Assembly: GCF_003201355.1 (NCBI RefSeq)
Contig: NZ_QICL01000011.1
Location: 62,001-126,000 of the forward strand
Length of the DNA: 64,000 bases
From: Indolivaga alginatilytica
Lineage (GTDB): Bacteria; Bacteroidota; Bacteroidia; Bacteroidales; Dysgonomonadaceae
Direction of reading: 5' to 3'
Shown here one piece after another: positions 17,765 to 25,671 of the stretch. Under the pieces are notes generated by a model. That model was not told where the DNA came from and did not search any database. It saw nothing but the letters and a program-made list of their open reading frames with translations. Within the stretch, counting starts at the first letter, position 1, and the number at the start of each line of letters is the position of its first letter. Both the position numbers and the translations under genes were made by a program.

Positions 17765-17772
17765 TATATTTG
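17765..17772 (+). promoter_or_regulatory. -7 box (TATATTTG) of folK-like gene
   Basis: TATATTTG fits TAnnTTTG exactly. It overlaps codons of the longer possible reading frame that starts at 17758, and so favours the ATG at 17782 as the real start, with a very short leader. Confidence 0.5.
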
Positions 17773-17781
17773 TACCCGATT

Positions 17782-18153
17782 ATGAATACATTTATTATAA
17801 GCATGGGGTCGAACGAAAACAGGACAGAAAATATGTCTCGTTGCCGTTACCTGCTTAGTAAGTATTATCCTGATGTAATGTTTTCTGAAATGATTAACAC
17901 CGAGCCTTTTGGTGATAATTATCAGAGTGATTTCTTAAATCAACTGGCATTGATTAACTCGGAAGATGATGACTTAACAGTGACTGAAAGATTGAAGAAG
18001 ATAGAAACTGAAATCGGGCGACAGCCAGAAGAAAAATCGAGAGGTATTATTAAGATAGATGTTGATCTGCTGGTTGTGAACGGGAATATTATTAAAACCG
18101 AAGATTTTGAGCGTCCCTACATAAATAATCTATTCGAGAATTTTATCAAATAA
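17782..18153 (+). CDS. folK: Short 2-amino-4-hydroxy-6-hydroxymethyldihydropteridine pyrophosphokinase (HPPK)
   Basis: A 123-residue protein with the HPPK plan: FIISMGSNENRTENM (the 'slGSN.gdr...' motif), TEPFGDNYQSDFLNQLALI, the helix LKKIETEIGRQPEEKSRGII and the metal-binding D-x-D in KIDVDLLVVNG. HPPK transfers pyrophosphate from ATP to the pterin in folate synthesis. The protein is shorter than the classical enzyme of about 160 residues and lacks the usual C-terminal 'HP.l..R.Fvl.PL' stretch, so activity is likely but not assured. The ATG at 17782 was preferred because a -7 box overlaps the earlier ATG. Confidence 0.72.
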   Translation: MNTFIISMGSNENRTENMSRCRYLLSKYYPDVMFSEMINTEPFGDNYQSDFLNQLALINSEDDDLTVTERLKKIETEIGRQPEEKSRGIIKIDVDLLVVNGNIIKTEDFERPYINNLFENFIK

Positions 18154-18164
18154 GTAATCAGTAT

Positions 18165-18192
18165 AAAAAAGGTTGACTTTATTTAGTCAACC
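18165..18192 (-). terminator. Terminator of the DUF3109 gene
   Basis: GGTTGACT (18171-18178) and AGTCAACC (18185-18192) form an 8-bp stem; on the minus strand it is followed by a T-run (18170 down to 18165). The hairpin overlaps the last codons and the stop codon of the DUF3109 gene. Confidence 0.7.
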
Positions 18193-18772
18193 CATTCTTT
18201 TTCATTTCTTTGTATTCATCTGCTGCAATACATAGTTCGTTATACCAGGCATTTCCGAATTTACGGATAAGAGGTTCTTTCAGGAACTGATAGATTCGTA
18301 ATCCTTCTTTATTTCCTAATAATACTGCTGCCTTGCATATACGCCATCTATGATAATTTACTGCTGTAAACTCTCTGAATTTTTCTAATCTTATAGGGTA
18401 TAAGTGACAAGAAATAGGTTTGTAAAAATCGGTTTTACCCTCTTTGTGTGCTTTTTCGATAGCACATTTACATATTCCTTTGTCATCATAGTATGTAAAT
18501 ACACAGTCCTTTCCATTCACAATGGAAGTAACCATGTCGCCATCTCTATCCTTGTAGGCAACACCTTGTGCGTTGATAACTTCTTGAGCTTTGGGTGATA
18601 AATCGTCCCATATTGCAGGTAATAGCTTTTCGATAATTTCTACCTCTTCATTTTCGAGAGGGGCACCTGATTCTCCTTCTACACAGCATTCTCCTTGGCA
18701 GACTGAAAGATCGCAGATAAAATTTTCTTCTATAACGTCTAATGCTACTATGGCATCATCTATTTGTATCAT
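18179..18772 (-). CDS. DUF3109 family protein
   Basis: A 197-residue protein of the DUF3109 family, common and conserved in Bacteroidetes, with no established function. It is cysteine-rich in the pattern of putative metal or Fe-S binding proteins: CDLSVCQGECCVEGESGAP near residues 20-38, then DCVFTYYDDKGICKCAIEKA and ISCHLYPIRL, and WRICKAAV. The spacing of these cysteines resembles the YkgJ-type (CxxCxxxCC) zinc/iron-sulfur cluster family. It has no signal peptide or TM segment. Confidence 0.85.
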   Translation of the reverse strand: MIQIDDAIVALDVIEENFICDLSVCQGECCVEGESGAPLENEEVEIIEKLLPAIWDDLSPKAQEVINAQGVAYKDRDGDMVTSIVNGKDCVFTYYDDKGICKCAIEKAHKEGKTDFYKPISCHLYPIRLEKFREFTAVNYHRWRICKAAVLLGNKEGLRIYQFLKEPLIRKFGNAWYNELCIAADEYKEMKKNGLTK

Positions 18773-18942
18773 TCTATTCTTTGTATAAAGTAAATGCCTG
18801 TTGCTTTAGTATGAGTCAGTTTTTGTAAAAGCAATAAATAGGCTTGAAATTTTAGTTGAGCGTGTAAAGATAGTGATTTTATATAAGTTTACTAAATCGG
18901 AATAAGTGCTGTTTATAGCTTTTATAGCCTATTATTTTTTTG

Positions 18943-18950
18943 TAGCTTTG
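18943..18950 (+). promoter_or_regulatory. -7 box (TAGCTTTG) upstream of comB
   Basis: TAGCTTTG fits TAnnTTTG and lies 113 bases upstream of comB. No good -33 element is visible. A short hairpin (AAGGT/ACCTT, 19032-19047) sits in the predicted leader just before the start codon. Confidence 0.35.
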
Positions 18951-19062
18951 CTTATATAAGTCACTATGCGTATTTATACAGTATTTTATACTGATAACTT
19001 ATTGTTGTATTAATGCTTACTTAAGAAATAAAAGGTTTTGACACCTTAAAGAATAGTTAAAG

Positions 19063-19779
19063 ATGAAAATAGACGTTTGTTTTTCCCCGATTTTATATCC
19101 TTATTATGTAGAAAATACTGATACTATTGTAGTTGTAGTAGATATCTTCCGTGCTACTACTACCATGTGTATGGCTCTCAACAATGGCGCAGCCAGTATT
19201 ATGCCAGTAGCAACGGTAGAAGAAGCTAAGGCATACAAAGAGAAGGGATATTTAGTAGGAGGAGAAAGAAATGTTGTGAAATTCGAATTTGGCGATTTCG
19301 GTAATACTCCATCAGAATATACTCGCGAAAAAGTAGAGGGAAAAGATGTTGTTATCTCTACAACCAATGGTACTCATGCCATAGATATGGCAGAAGATTG
19401 TTCTTGTCTGATAATCGGTTCTTTTTCTAATATTTCGACGGTAGCTGATTTCTGTCTTTCTCAAAAAAAAGATGTTTTGGTTCTTTGTGCGGGGTGGAAA
19501 GATAAATTTAATCTGGAGGATAGCTTGTTTGGTGGTGCTTTGGCAGAGATATTAGTTGATAAAGGCGCATATAATGCGAACTTTGATGCTGCAGGTGTGG
19601 CCTTGTCTATGTGGAAAGAGGCTAAACCGGATATTCTCGCATATATAAAAAGAGGAGAGCATATGAAACGACTGGAAGCACATGGGCTTTTGGATGTTGC
19701 CGATTTCTGCTTACAATCAGATACAACTCCAGTTTTGCCCATTTACAATAAAAACACGAAAAAGATATCCCTACAGTAA
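19063..19779 (+). CDS. comB: 2-phosphosulfolactate phosphatase family protein
   Basis: A 238-residue ComB-family enzyme. Family features are VVVVDIFRATTTMCMALNNGA (the 'DvlRAttti..al..Ga' motif), YLVGGERNVVKFEFGDFGNTPSEY, VISTTNGTHAI, VLCAGWKDKFNLEDSLFGGA. ComB was defined in coenzyme M synthesis, where it dephosphorylates 2-phospho-3-sulfolactate in a Mg-dependent way. Bacteroidetes commonly have a homologue although they do not make coenzyme M, so the physiological substrate (sulfolactate for sulfonolipid, or another alpha-hydroxy acid phosphate) is open. No other sulfonate gene is nearby. The gene stands alone. Confidence 0.85.
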   Translation: MKIDVCFSPILYPYYVENTDTIVVVVDIFRATTTMCMALNNGAASIMPVATVEEAKAYKEKGYLVGGERNVVKFEFGDFGNTPSEYTREKVEGKDVVISTTNGTHAIDMAEDCSCLIIGSFSNISTVADFCLSQKKDVLVLCAGWKDKFNLEDSLFGGALAEILVDKGAYNANFDAAGVALSMWKEAKPDILAYIKRGEHMKRLEAHGLLDVADFCLQSDTTPVLPIYNKNTKKISLQ

Positions 19780-19817
19780 TTAGATATAATTCTTTTATAT
19801 AACTTTGAAAAATAAAT

Positions 19818-19850
19818 AAAGGTCGCAGACCTATCTGTTACTTTCGTAAC
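19818..19850 (+). repeat. Interspersed GGTCTSAGACC repeat, copy 2
   Basis: AAAGGTCGCAGACCTATCTG followed by TTACTTTCGTAAC. The first half is the shared core (GGTC-GCA-GACC); the second half forms its own small hairpin, GTTAC-TTTC-GTAAC. It lies 38 bases after the comB stop in the same orientation. Confidence 0.6.
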
Positions 19851-19871
19851 TACAATATATATTGGTAGTTA
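19847..19871. repeat. Near-palindrome adjoining repeat copy 2
   Basis: TAACTAC (19847-19853) and GTAGTTA (19865-19871) flank the self-complementary AATATATATT. It overlaps the end of the interspersed repeat and may be a terminator-like or cruciform structure; no T-run follows. Confidence 0.4.
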
Positions 19872-19941
19872 TAATGGAAAGCTATAGAAAATAATAAGTT
19901 GGAAATATTTATAATAATAAAGAAAATAATTAGCTAGACTC

Positions 19942-20496
19942 ATGGTATTTAGGTTTTTAATGTTGTCAGATGAAGTGGAGGATTTCAAAAGAGAAATTCA
20001 GATAGATGCCGATGCAACTTTTCTGGATTTACACAATGCTATTCTTTCATCAGTAGATTACAAAGAGGGTGAAATGTCTTCGTTCTTTATTTGTAGTGAT
20101 AACTGGGAAAAAGAGCGTGAAATAACTTTGACCGAAATGGATACAAGTTCGGAAGAAGACTCCTATATAATGGAAGATTCTGTATTGAATGATTTCCTTG
20201 AAGACGAAAAGCAAAAACTTATGTATGTTTTTGACTATATGACTGAACGATCTTTCTTTATTGAGCTAAGAGAGATTATTACAGGAAAAGACTTGGATGA
20301 AGCCATTTGTACAAAATCGATAGGTGATGCACCGGCTCAATTTGTAGATTTCAATGATTTCGAAGTAAAAAGTACGGTTATAGATACCGGTGAGAATTTT
20401 TACGGAGATGAAGGATATGATTTGGATGAATTAGATGCAGAAGGTTTTGATGGTTTAGACGATGCTCTACCTCCATCAGATGGTGAAAATTTTTGA
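19942..20496 (+). CDS. Plasmid pRiA4b ORF-3-like protein
   Basis: A 184-residue acidic protein whose N-terminal half matches the pRiA4b_ORF3 fold (also annotated as IS1096 passenger TnpR): [35 protein letters not shown]...[10 protein letters not shown], followed by [21 protein letters not shown]. Despite the plasmid name, chromosomal homologues next to miaA are usual in Bacteroidetes and are not evidence of mobility. The C-terminal third is Asp/Glu-rich ([20 protein letters not shown]). It overlaps miaA as TGATG (stop 20494-20496, start 20496), so the two are translationally coupled. Function unknown. Confidence 0.75.
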   Translation: MVFRFLMLSDEVEDFKREIQIDADATFLDLHNAILSSVDYKEGEMSSFFICSDNWEKEREITLTEMDTSSEEDSYIMEDSVLNDFLEDEKQKLMYVFDYMTERSFFIELREIITGKDLDEAICTKSIGDAPAQFVDFNDFEVKSTVIDTGENFYGDEGYDLDELDAEGFDGLDDALPPSDGENF

Positions 20497-21401
20497 TGAA
20501 AAAACTTCTTGTACTACTCGGTCCAACCGGAGTTGGTAAAACTGAATTAAGCGTGAGTCTTGCTGAATATTGGAATTGTCCAATAATATCAGCAGACTCA
20601 CGTCAATTATATAAAGGTCTTTCGATAGGTACTGCCGCTCCTACCGAGAATCAGTTGTCTCGTGTTCCTCATTATATGGTCGGCACTCTTAGTGTTGAAG
20701 ATTATTATAGTGCTAGTGAATTCGAGACCGAAGCATTAAAGATAATATCGGAGTTGCACGAAACTTTAGATGTGCTTATTGTGACGGGAGGATCAATGAT
20801 GTACATAGATGCACTGTGTAAAGGGATTGACGAAGTTCCTACCATTGATGATGTTCTCCGCAAAGAGCTTTATGATCGTTTTGAAAAAGAGGGATTAGAG
20901 CCTGTTCGTTCACAATTAAAGATATTGGATCCTGTTTTTTACGATCAGGTAGATCTGAAAAACTATAAAAGAGTGATTCATGCTTTAGAGGTCTGCCTGA
21001 TTTCGGGTAAGCCATATTCTTCTTTTCGGACTAATACGGTTAAGCAACGTCCTTTTGAAATCATTAAGATTGGATTGATGAGGGATAGGGAAGAGCTTTA
21101 TCAAAGAATAAATATGCGTGTGGATGAAATGATGAGGGATGGATTATTAGCAGAGGCTGAAAAATTTTATCCTTTACGAATGAATAATTCACTAAATACG
21201 GTGGGGTATAAAGAGTTATTTAAGTATTTAGATGGTGAATGGACTTTAGATTTTGCAGTAGAGAAGATAAAACAAAACTCACGTATATATTCTCGTAAAC
21301 AGATGACATGGTTTAAAAGAGATACAGATATTACTTGGATAAACTTGTCTGATACGCCTCAAAATATAGCACTTCAAACAATAATAGAAAAAACTATATA
21401 G
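20496..21401 (+). CDS. miaA: tRNA dimethylallyltransferase
   Basis: MiaA adds a dimethylallyl group to N6 of A37 in tRNAs reading UNN codons. The P-loop [13 protein letters not shown], the catalytic/substrate motif [24 protein letters not shown], the [11 protein letters not shown] segment and the C-terminal [13 protein letters not shown] and QMTWFKRD motifs are all in place, and the length of 301 residues is normal. The ATG at 20496 is preferred over the preceding in-frame TTG. It is followed by a terminator-like hairpin. Confidence 0.95.
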   Translation: MKKLLVLLGPTGVGKTELSVSLAEYWNCPIISADSRQLYKGLSIGTAAPTENQLSRVPHYMVGTLSVEDYYSASEFETEALKIISELHETLDVLIVTGGSMMYIDALCKGIDEVPTIDDVLRKELYDRFEKEGLEPVRSQLKILDPVFYDQVDLKNYKRVIHALEVCLISGKPYSSFRTNTVKQRPFEIIKIGLMRDREELYQRINMRVDEMMRDGLLAEAEKFYPLRMNNSLNTVGYKELFKYLDGEWTLDFAVEKIKQNSRIYSRKQMTWFKRDTDITWINLSDTPQNIALQTIIEKTI

Positions 21402-21430
21402 TATAGATATTTTATATCGTATATCAATGG

Positions 21431-21464
21431 AAACTCTATCAATGTATATTGGTGGAGTTTTTTA
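21431..21464 (+). terminator. Terminator after miaA
   Basis: AAACTCTATCAA (21431-21442) pairs with TTGGTGGAGTTT (21449-21460) with two G-U pairs, followed by T residues to 21463. Confidence 0.65.
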
Positions 21465-22252
21465 TTCTCTATATATTAGGTGATTATGATGTTTGTTTAT
21501 TAGATGTAGATGTTAAGGAATACGCGAGGTATACTCTGTTCTATATTAGTATATCAGTCTGTTGTGGTTTTTAATACCAGTTTTTATCAAAGAATTTTTT
21601 TAATGTTATGTCTTTATTCAAGTTTACATTATCTGTGTAAAAGAGGAACTTAATTTGAATAACCTCTCATATTATTTTATGTTGATTGCGGTTACTTATT
21701 TGAATCACCTTATTTTAGTGTATTATTTTTTAGTGATAAAAAGGGTATATTCTTTTATTGCAGTTTTCTTTCATTCTTTTTGTGTATTTAATTCTATAGA
21801 TGTACTTGATAAGCAGATTATCCCATCTATGTATATCGATAGTCTTGTTATAGTGTAGATATATAGGTGTTTAGTTTGTTCTCGCTGCAAATGAAAATGT
21901 TAAAATATTTGTCTGGTTATAGTCGTATATATCAATATTGTATTTAAGTTGATAATTGTAGTCTATTATCTTTTGTTAGATATAGATGGTTTTTGAGAGA
22001 TGAAATTGTAGGGGAGAATTATGTTAGAAAAAGAATAAGAAATATTGTGATGTGTATTTTTAATTCAAAACTTGTTATTCGTTTTCTAAAGCAGAAATAT
22101 CAATTTGTATTTTCGTTTTTATGTGCAAATATGATTGATAGTGAGTGTTTTATGTTTTTAATTTGAAGGTTTTCGCTATCTGAGAAGTGAGTATTAAAAT
22201 AAAGATTGAGAGAGCTATGTAAATATATTATACAGAAGGAGTTGAGATGCAG
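21465..22252. other. AT-rich stretch without a supported gene
   Basis: About 790 bases between the miaA terminator and the 3' end of a convergent glycosyltransferase gene. The composition is strongly AT-rich with TTTTA runs. One 67-codon open frame (21655-21858) starts with TTG, would encode a hydrophobic aromatic-rich peptide, and has no recognisable family, so I do not call it. No tRNA, repeat array or clear promoter is seen. It may be the decayed remains of a gene. Confidence 0.6.
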
Positions 22253-23287
22253 TTATTTTTGAATATTCCAAGATAGAAGTTTGAATGTTTTATGCCCTCT
22301 TATATAAAAATGCCAGAGTAAACTATTAGGGTAGATTGTATTTATATTTTTAGAAGTTTGTTTGTCTAGATTCTCAGATCTTAGGCTATTATAATTCTTT
22401 TTTATTTTTGTGAATTCAATATGTGCCTGATGTGTTGCTTTTGCACTACTAGTTTTACCTTTTAGTATCATTTGTAATGCAGCTAAATAATCTAAAAAGA
22501 ATCGGACTCTATAAATTTTTCTAAAAGCTTTATCATCTAGATTTTTATAGAGCATAATTAAGTTATTCCTAAAATTAAGAAAAGTCTTTCTTGGGTTTTC
22601 ACCGGCTAAGGTTGCTCCACCTACATGGTATACTACCGATTGAGGTATGCATACTATTTTTAACCCTCTAGCATTAAGTCTCCAGCAAAGGTCTATTTCT
22701 TCCATGTGAGCAAAGAAAGATACATCTAGTCCACCCGCTTTAAGGTACTCTTCTGTGCGAATAACTAAGCATGCTCCCGAAGCCCAAAATATGTCAATAG
22801 GTTGATCGTATTGATTTTTATCTATCTCTAATGAGTCAAATATGCGCCCGCGACAAAAAGGATACCCATATTTATCAATAAAGCCTCCTGATGCTCCTGC
22901 ATACTCAAAATGGTCTTTCTTTTGTTGGGCAAGTATTTTAGGTTGAACTGCAACAACATCAGGATGTGTATCCAGAAAGTTGATTATTGGAGCTAACCAA
23001 CCGGCAGTCACTTCTACATCCGAATTGAGAAGTATAGAATATTCGGTTTCTATTTGTTTCAGTGCTTGATTATATCCTTCAGCATATCCAAAATTTTCAG
23101 ATAATCGGATAATAGACAGAGTGGGGTAGTTTTCTTGAATAAAGGAGACCGAATCGTCTGACGAAGCGTTATCTGCGACAATAACATCAGCCATATCACT
23201 GTCAGTATATTTTACGACAGATGGAAGAAATTGTTCAAGAAGATGTTTTCCATTCCAATTAAGTATAACCACAGATACTTTTTTCAT
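22253..23287 (-). CDS. GT2 family glycosyltransferase
   Basis: A 344-residue family 2 glycosyltransferase. The N-terminal GT-A fold begins VSVVILNWNGKHLLEQFLPSV, continues with DVIVADNASSDDSVSFIQ, GYAEGYNQAL and the metal-binding DxD-equivalent in SILLNSDVEV (about residues 85-94), and FWASGACLVIR later. The second half (HMEEIDLCWRLNARGLKI, VYHVGGATL) is typical of the rhamnosyltransferase-like subgroup. The gene is last in a minus-strand trio with an acyltransferase (4-base ATGA overlap) and mtaB, an arrangement I associate with Bacteroidales generally, so it is probably core rather than part of the polysaccharide locus to the right. Sugar specificity unknown. Confidence 0.88.
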   Translation of the reverse strand: MKKVSVVILNWNGKHLLEQFLPSVVKYTDSDMADVIVADNASSDDSVSFIQENYPTLSIIRLSENFGYAEGYNQALKQIETEYSILLNSDVEVTAGWLAPIINFLDTHPDVVAVQPKILAQQKKDHFEYAGASGGFIDKYGYPFCRGRIFDSLEIDKNQYDQPIDIFWASGACLVIRTEEYLKAGGLDVSFFAHMEEIDLCWRLNARGLKIVCIPQSVVYHVGGATLAGENPRKTFLNFRNNLIMLYKNLDDKAFRKIYRVRFFLDYLAALQMILKGKTSSAKATHQAHIEFTKIKKNYNSLRSENLDKQTSKNINTIYPNSLLWHFYIRGHKTFKLLSWNIQK

Positions 23288-24177
23288 CTTTTTTCGAAAT
23301 CTTCTTTCTTATATTTCCAACGTTTGTGTGTCCAGAGCCAATAAGCGGGATTGTGTAAGATGGTTTTTTCCATCTCTCTGATGTATCTTTCAGTGATCGC
23401 AAATTCAGGTTCTTCTTTTGGATTTGCTGAAATTAACTTTACTTCACAATTATATTTGCCTCTTGCAACCTTTTTTATATCGAGATAGGTTATTGAGAAA
23501 CCTGTTTGTTTAGATATTCGCTCTACACCTGTAAATACAGCGGTATTCTGATTCATAAACGTAGTCCAATAATGTATATTATTCCAAGCTGGAGTCTGAT
23601 CGGACATAAACCCAATAAGTACTTTTTGACCCGATTGCTTGTACTGAATAATAGATCTCAACGTATTGTTCTTGGAAATACTGACACTACCAAAGCGGCT
23701 TCTTATTTTTAGAAATATATTATCGAAAGCTTTATTCTTGAGAGGGCGATATATTTGACCTAGCAAGGTGTCTTTGTTGACATGTAGAGTGATTGATGGT
23801 ACCCACTCCCAATTACCATAATGACCTAAATACATGATAGCCGAATTTCCATCCTTCATCAGGTTATCAACCAATTCCATGTTTTTGAAAGTGATATGCT
23901 TTTTTATCTCTTCGTCTGTTATGTGAAGTAATTTGATCGTTTCAACAAAGTAATCACAAAAATGATGATAGAATTGGTGTTCTATTTCGAGTAGTTCTTT
24001 TTTACTCTTTTCTGGAAAAGAATTTTTCAGATTAGTCCTTACAACTTTACGCCTATATCTTACAATATAATATACAGGAATGTATAATATATCGGATAGT
24101 ATATACAGTACTCTGAATGGTAGTAGAGCATGCATGTACAGTATGGCGTATATTATTTTGTATATTATATGATTCAT
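23284..24177 (-). CDS. LpxL/HtrB-type lipid A acyltransferase
   Basis: A 297-residue member of the LpxL/HtrB/MsbB family of inner-membrane acyltransferases, which add the late acyl chains to lipid A. The N-terminal membrane anchor (LLPFRVLYILSDILYIPVYYIV) is followed by a KVVRTNLKNSFPEKSKKE segment typical of the family, the catalytic H-x4-E motif in LGHYGNWEW (about residues 118-126), GQIYRPLKN and FMSDQTPAW. The C-terminal NPAYWLWTHKRWK motif is the usual 'w.w.H.RWk' ending. It overlaps the glycosyltransferase downstream by 4 bases. A role in lipid A or ornithine-lipid acylation is inferred from the family. Confidence 0.9.
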   Translation of the reverse strand: MNHIIYKIIYAILYMHALLPFRVLYILSDILYIPVYYIVRYRRKVVRTNLKNSFPEKSKKELLEIEHQFYHHFCDYFVETIKLLHITDEEIKKHITFKNMELVDNLMKDGNSAIMYLGHYGNWEWVPSITLHVNKDTLLGQIYRPLKNKAFDNIFLKIRSRFGSVSISKNNTLRSIIQYKQSGQKVLIGFMSDQTPAWNNIHYWTTFMNQNTAVFTGVERISKQTGFSITYLDIKKVARGKYNCEVKLISANPKEEPEFAITERYIREMEKTILHNPAYWLWTHKRWKYKKEDFEKR

Positions 24178-24186
24178 CTTCTTTCT

Positions 24187-25497
24187 TTATTGAAGAACTA
24201 CTGCTGTCCCTTCTATGTTTAATCCTCCTAAATGTACTTCACCTACTACGTTTACAAGTCTTTCGTCGTACTCTCGTTCTATTTTTACATAGTTTTCTGT
24301 AAAGCCATACATTTTATTATCATGAATAGAATGTTCGAACAGAGCTTTTCTTAATAAGCCTTGTTGAGAAAGATAAAAGTCTCTAAGTTTTCTATCTGAT
24401 ATGTCTAGTAATGCTTTGCTTCTGAAATGTTTAGTTCTGACATCCACTGCATAATCTATTTTTAAAGCTTGTGTATTTGGGCGTTCAGAATATGTAAACA
24501 CGTGGAGCTGAGAAATATCTAGACTTTGGATAAATTGTCGGCATTCTTCGAAATATTCATCCGTTTCACCTCTGGTACCAACTATAACATCTACGCCAAT
24601 AAAGGCATGAGGGAGAACCGTTTTTATTTTTTCTACCTTATGTCTGAATAAAGCTGTATCGTATTTTCTTTTCATCAGCTTTAATACAGTATCGGATCCC
24701 GATTGTAATGGAATATGAAAATGTGGAGCAAAACGTTTGGAGCGCGCTACAAATTCAATAATCTCATCTGTCAGAAGATTTGGTTCTATTGATGAGATAC
24801 GGTAACGTGCAATTCCTTCCACATTATCGAGAGCTTTTACTAGATCGAAGAATGTTTCGCCTGTGGTTTTACCAAAATCACCAATATTTACACCAGTTAA
24901 TACAATTTCTTTACCTCCGTTTGCAGCAACTTCTTCGGCTTGTTTAACAAGGTCGGCAACGCTTCCATTACGGCTTCTTCCTCTTGCGAAAGGAATGGTG
25001 CAGAAAGAACAAAAATAGTCGCAGCCATCCTGTACTTTAAGGAAATACCTGGTTCTGTCGTCCTTCGAACATGAAGGAACGAATGTTTTTATATGATTGG
25101 TTTTACTGGTAAAAACAGTTCCTTTTTCTTTTTTCTTAAGTTCGTCAAGATAAGCTATTACATCTAACTTTTGCTCAGCACCAAGTACAATATCTACACC
25201 TTCTATTGAGGCTATATCATCGGGTTTAAGTTGTGCGTAGCAACCGGTTACTATAACATAGGCTCCGGGATTTTCTTTAATTAACTTTCTTACAGCTTGT
25301 CTGCATTTCTTATCTGCAAATTCAGTAACAGAACAAGTATTTATTACACAGATGTTGGCAATTTCCCCTTCACGGGCTTTGCGTACACCTACTTCTGATA
25401 ATTGTTTACCTATTGCCGAAGTTTCGGCAAAGTTCAGCTTGCAACCTAAAGTAAGATAAGCGGCAAGCTTATTTTCGAATATAGTATTATCTATCAT
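24187..25497 (-). CDS. mtaB: tRNA t6A37 methylthiotransferase MtaB
   Basis: A 436-residue radical-SAM methylthiotransferase that converts t6A37 to ms2t6A37 in tRNAs. It has the three family modules: an N-terminal UPF0004 domain with cysteines (LGCKLNFAETS, INTCSVTEFADKKCR, VTGCYAQ), the radical-SAM core with CDYFCSFCTIPFARGRSR (CxxxCxxC binding the SAM cluster), and a C-terminal TRAM domain (GFTENYVKIEREYDERLVNVVG). The subgroup is MtaB rather than MiaB by the RGRSRNGS and IPLQSGSDTVLKLMKRKY context. The ATG at 25497 is chosen; the upstream frame begins with TTG. Confidence 0.92.
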   Translation of the reverse strand: MIDNTIFENKLAAYLTLGCKLNFAETSAIGKQLSEVGVRKAREGEIANICVINTCSVTEFADKKCRQAVRKLIKENPGAYVIVTGCYAQLKPDDIASIEGVDIVLGAEQKLDVIAYLDELKKKEKGTVFTSKTNHIKTFVPSCSKDDRTRYFLKVQDGCDYFCSFCTIPFARGRSRNGSVADLVKQAEEVAANGGKEIVLTGVNIGDFGKTTGETFFDLVKALDNVEGIARYRISSIEPNLLTDEIIEFVARSKRFAPHFHIPLQSGSDTVLKLMKRKYDTALFRHKVEKIKTVLPHAFIGVDVIVGTRGETDEYFEECRQFIQSLDISQLHVFTYSERPNTQALKIDYAVDVRTKHFRSKALLDISDRKLRDFYLSQQGLLRKALFEHSIHDNKMYGFTENYVKIEREYDERLVNVVGEVHLGGLNIEGTAVVLQ

Positions 25498-25611
25498 TGA
25501 TTTATTAAACAAATGTGACTAAGTGTGTATTGATACTCAGTAAAATATAACTATACATTATAAATAACTTGCAAAAATACACAAAATGGATCAATATTGA
25601 AGTTAAAAAAG

Positions 25612-25642
25612 TTTGCAATTACCATTTCTGTATCTATTTTTG
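25612..25642 (+). promoter_or_regulatory. Bacteroidetes housekeeping promoter of the acyl-CoA ligase gene
   Basis: TTTG at 25612-25615 (-33) and TATTTTTG at 25635-25642 (-7, TAnnTTTG) are separated by exactly 19 bases, the classical arrangement for the Bacteroidetes primary sigma factor. The start codon is 29 bases further on. Confidence 0.8.
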
Positions 25643-25671
25643 CACAAACAACGAAAAAATGAGCAGTTTTT

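Noticed and set aside
19942-20496. Plasmid or insertion-sequence remnant, from the pRiA4b/IS1096 family name
   Set aside because: There are no inverted repeats, transposase or target duplication, and homologues next to miaA are usual; the name is historical.
21655-21858. 67-codon open frame in the AT-rich stretch after miaA
   Set aside because: It starts with TTG, has no recognised family and a composition like its AT-rich surroundings; a frame of this length is expected by chance at this base composition.
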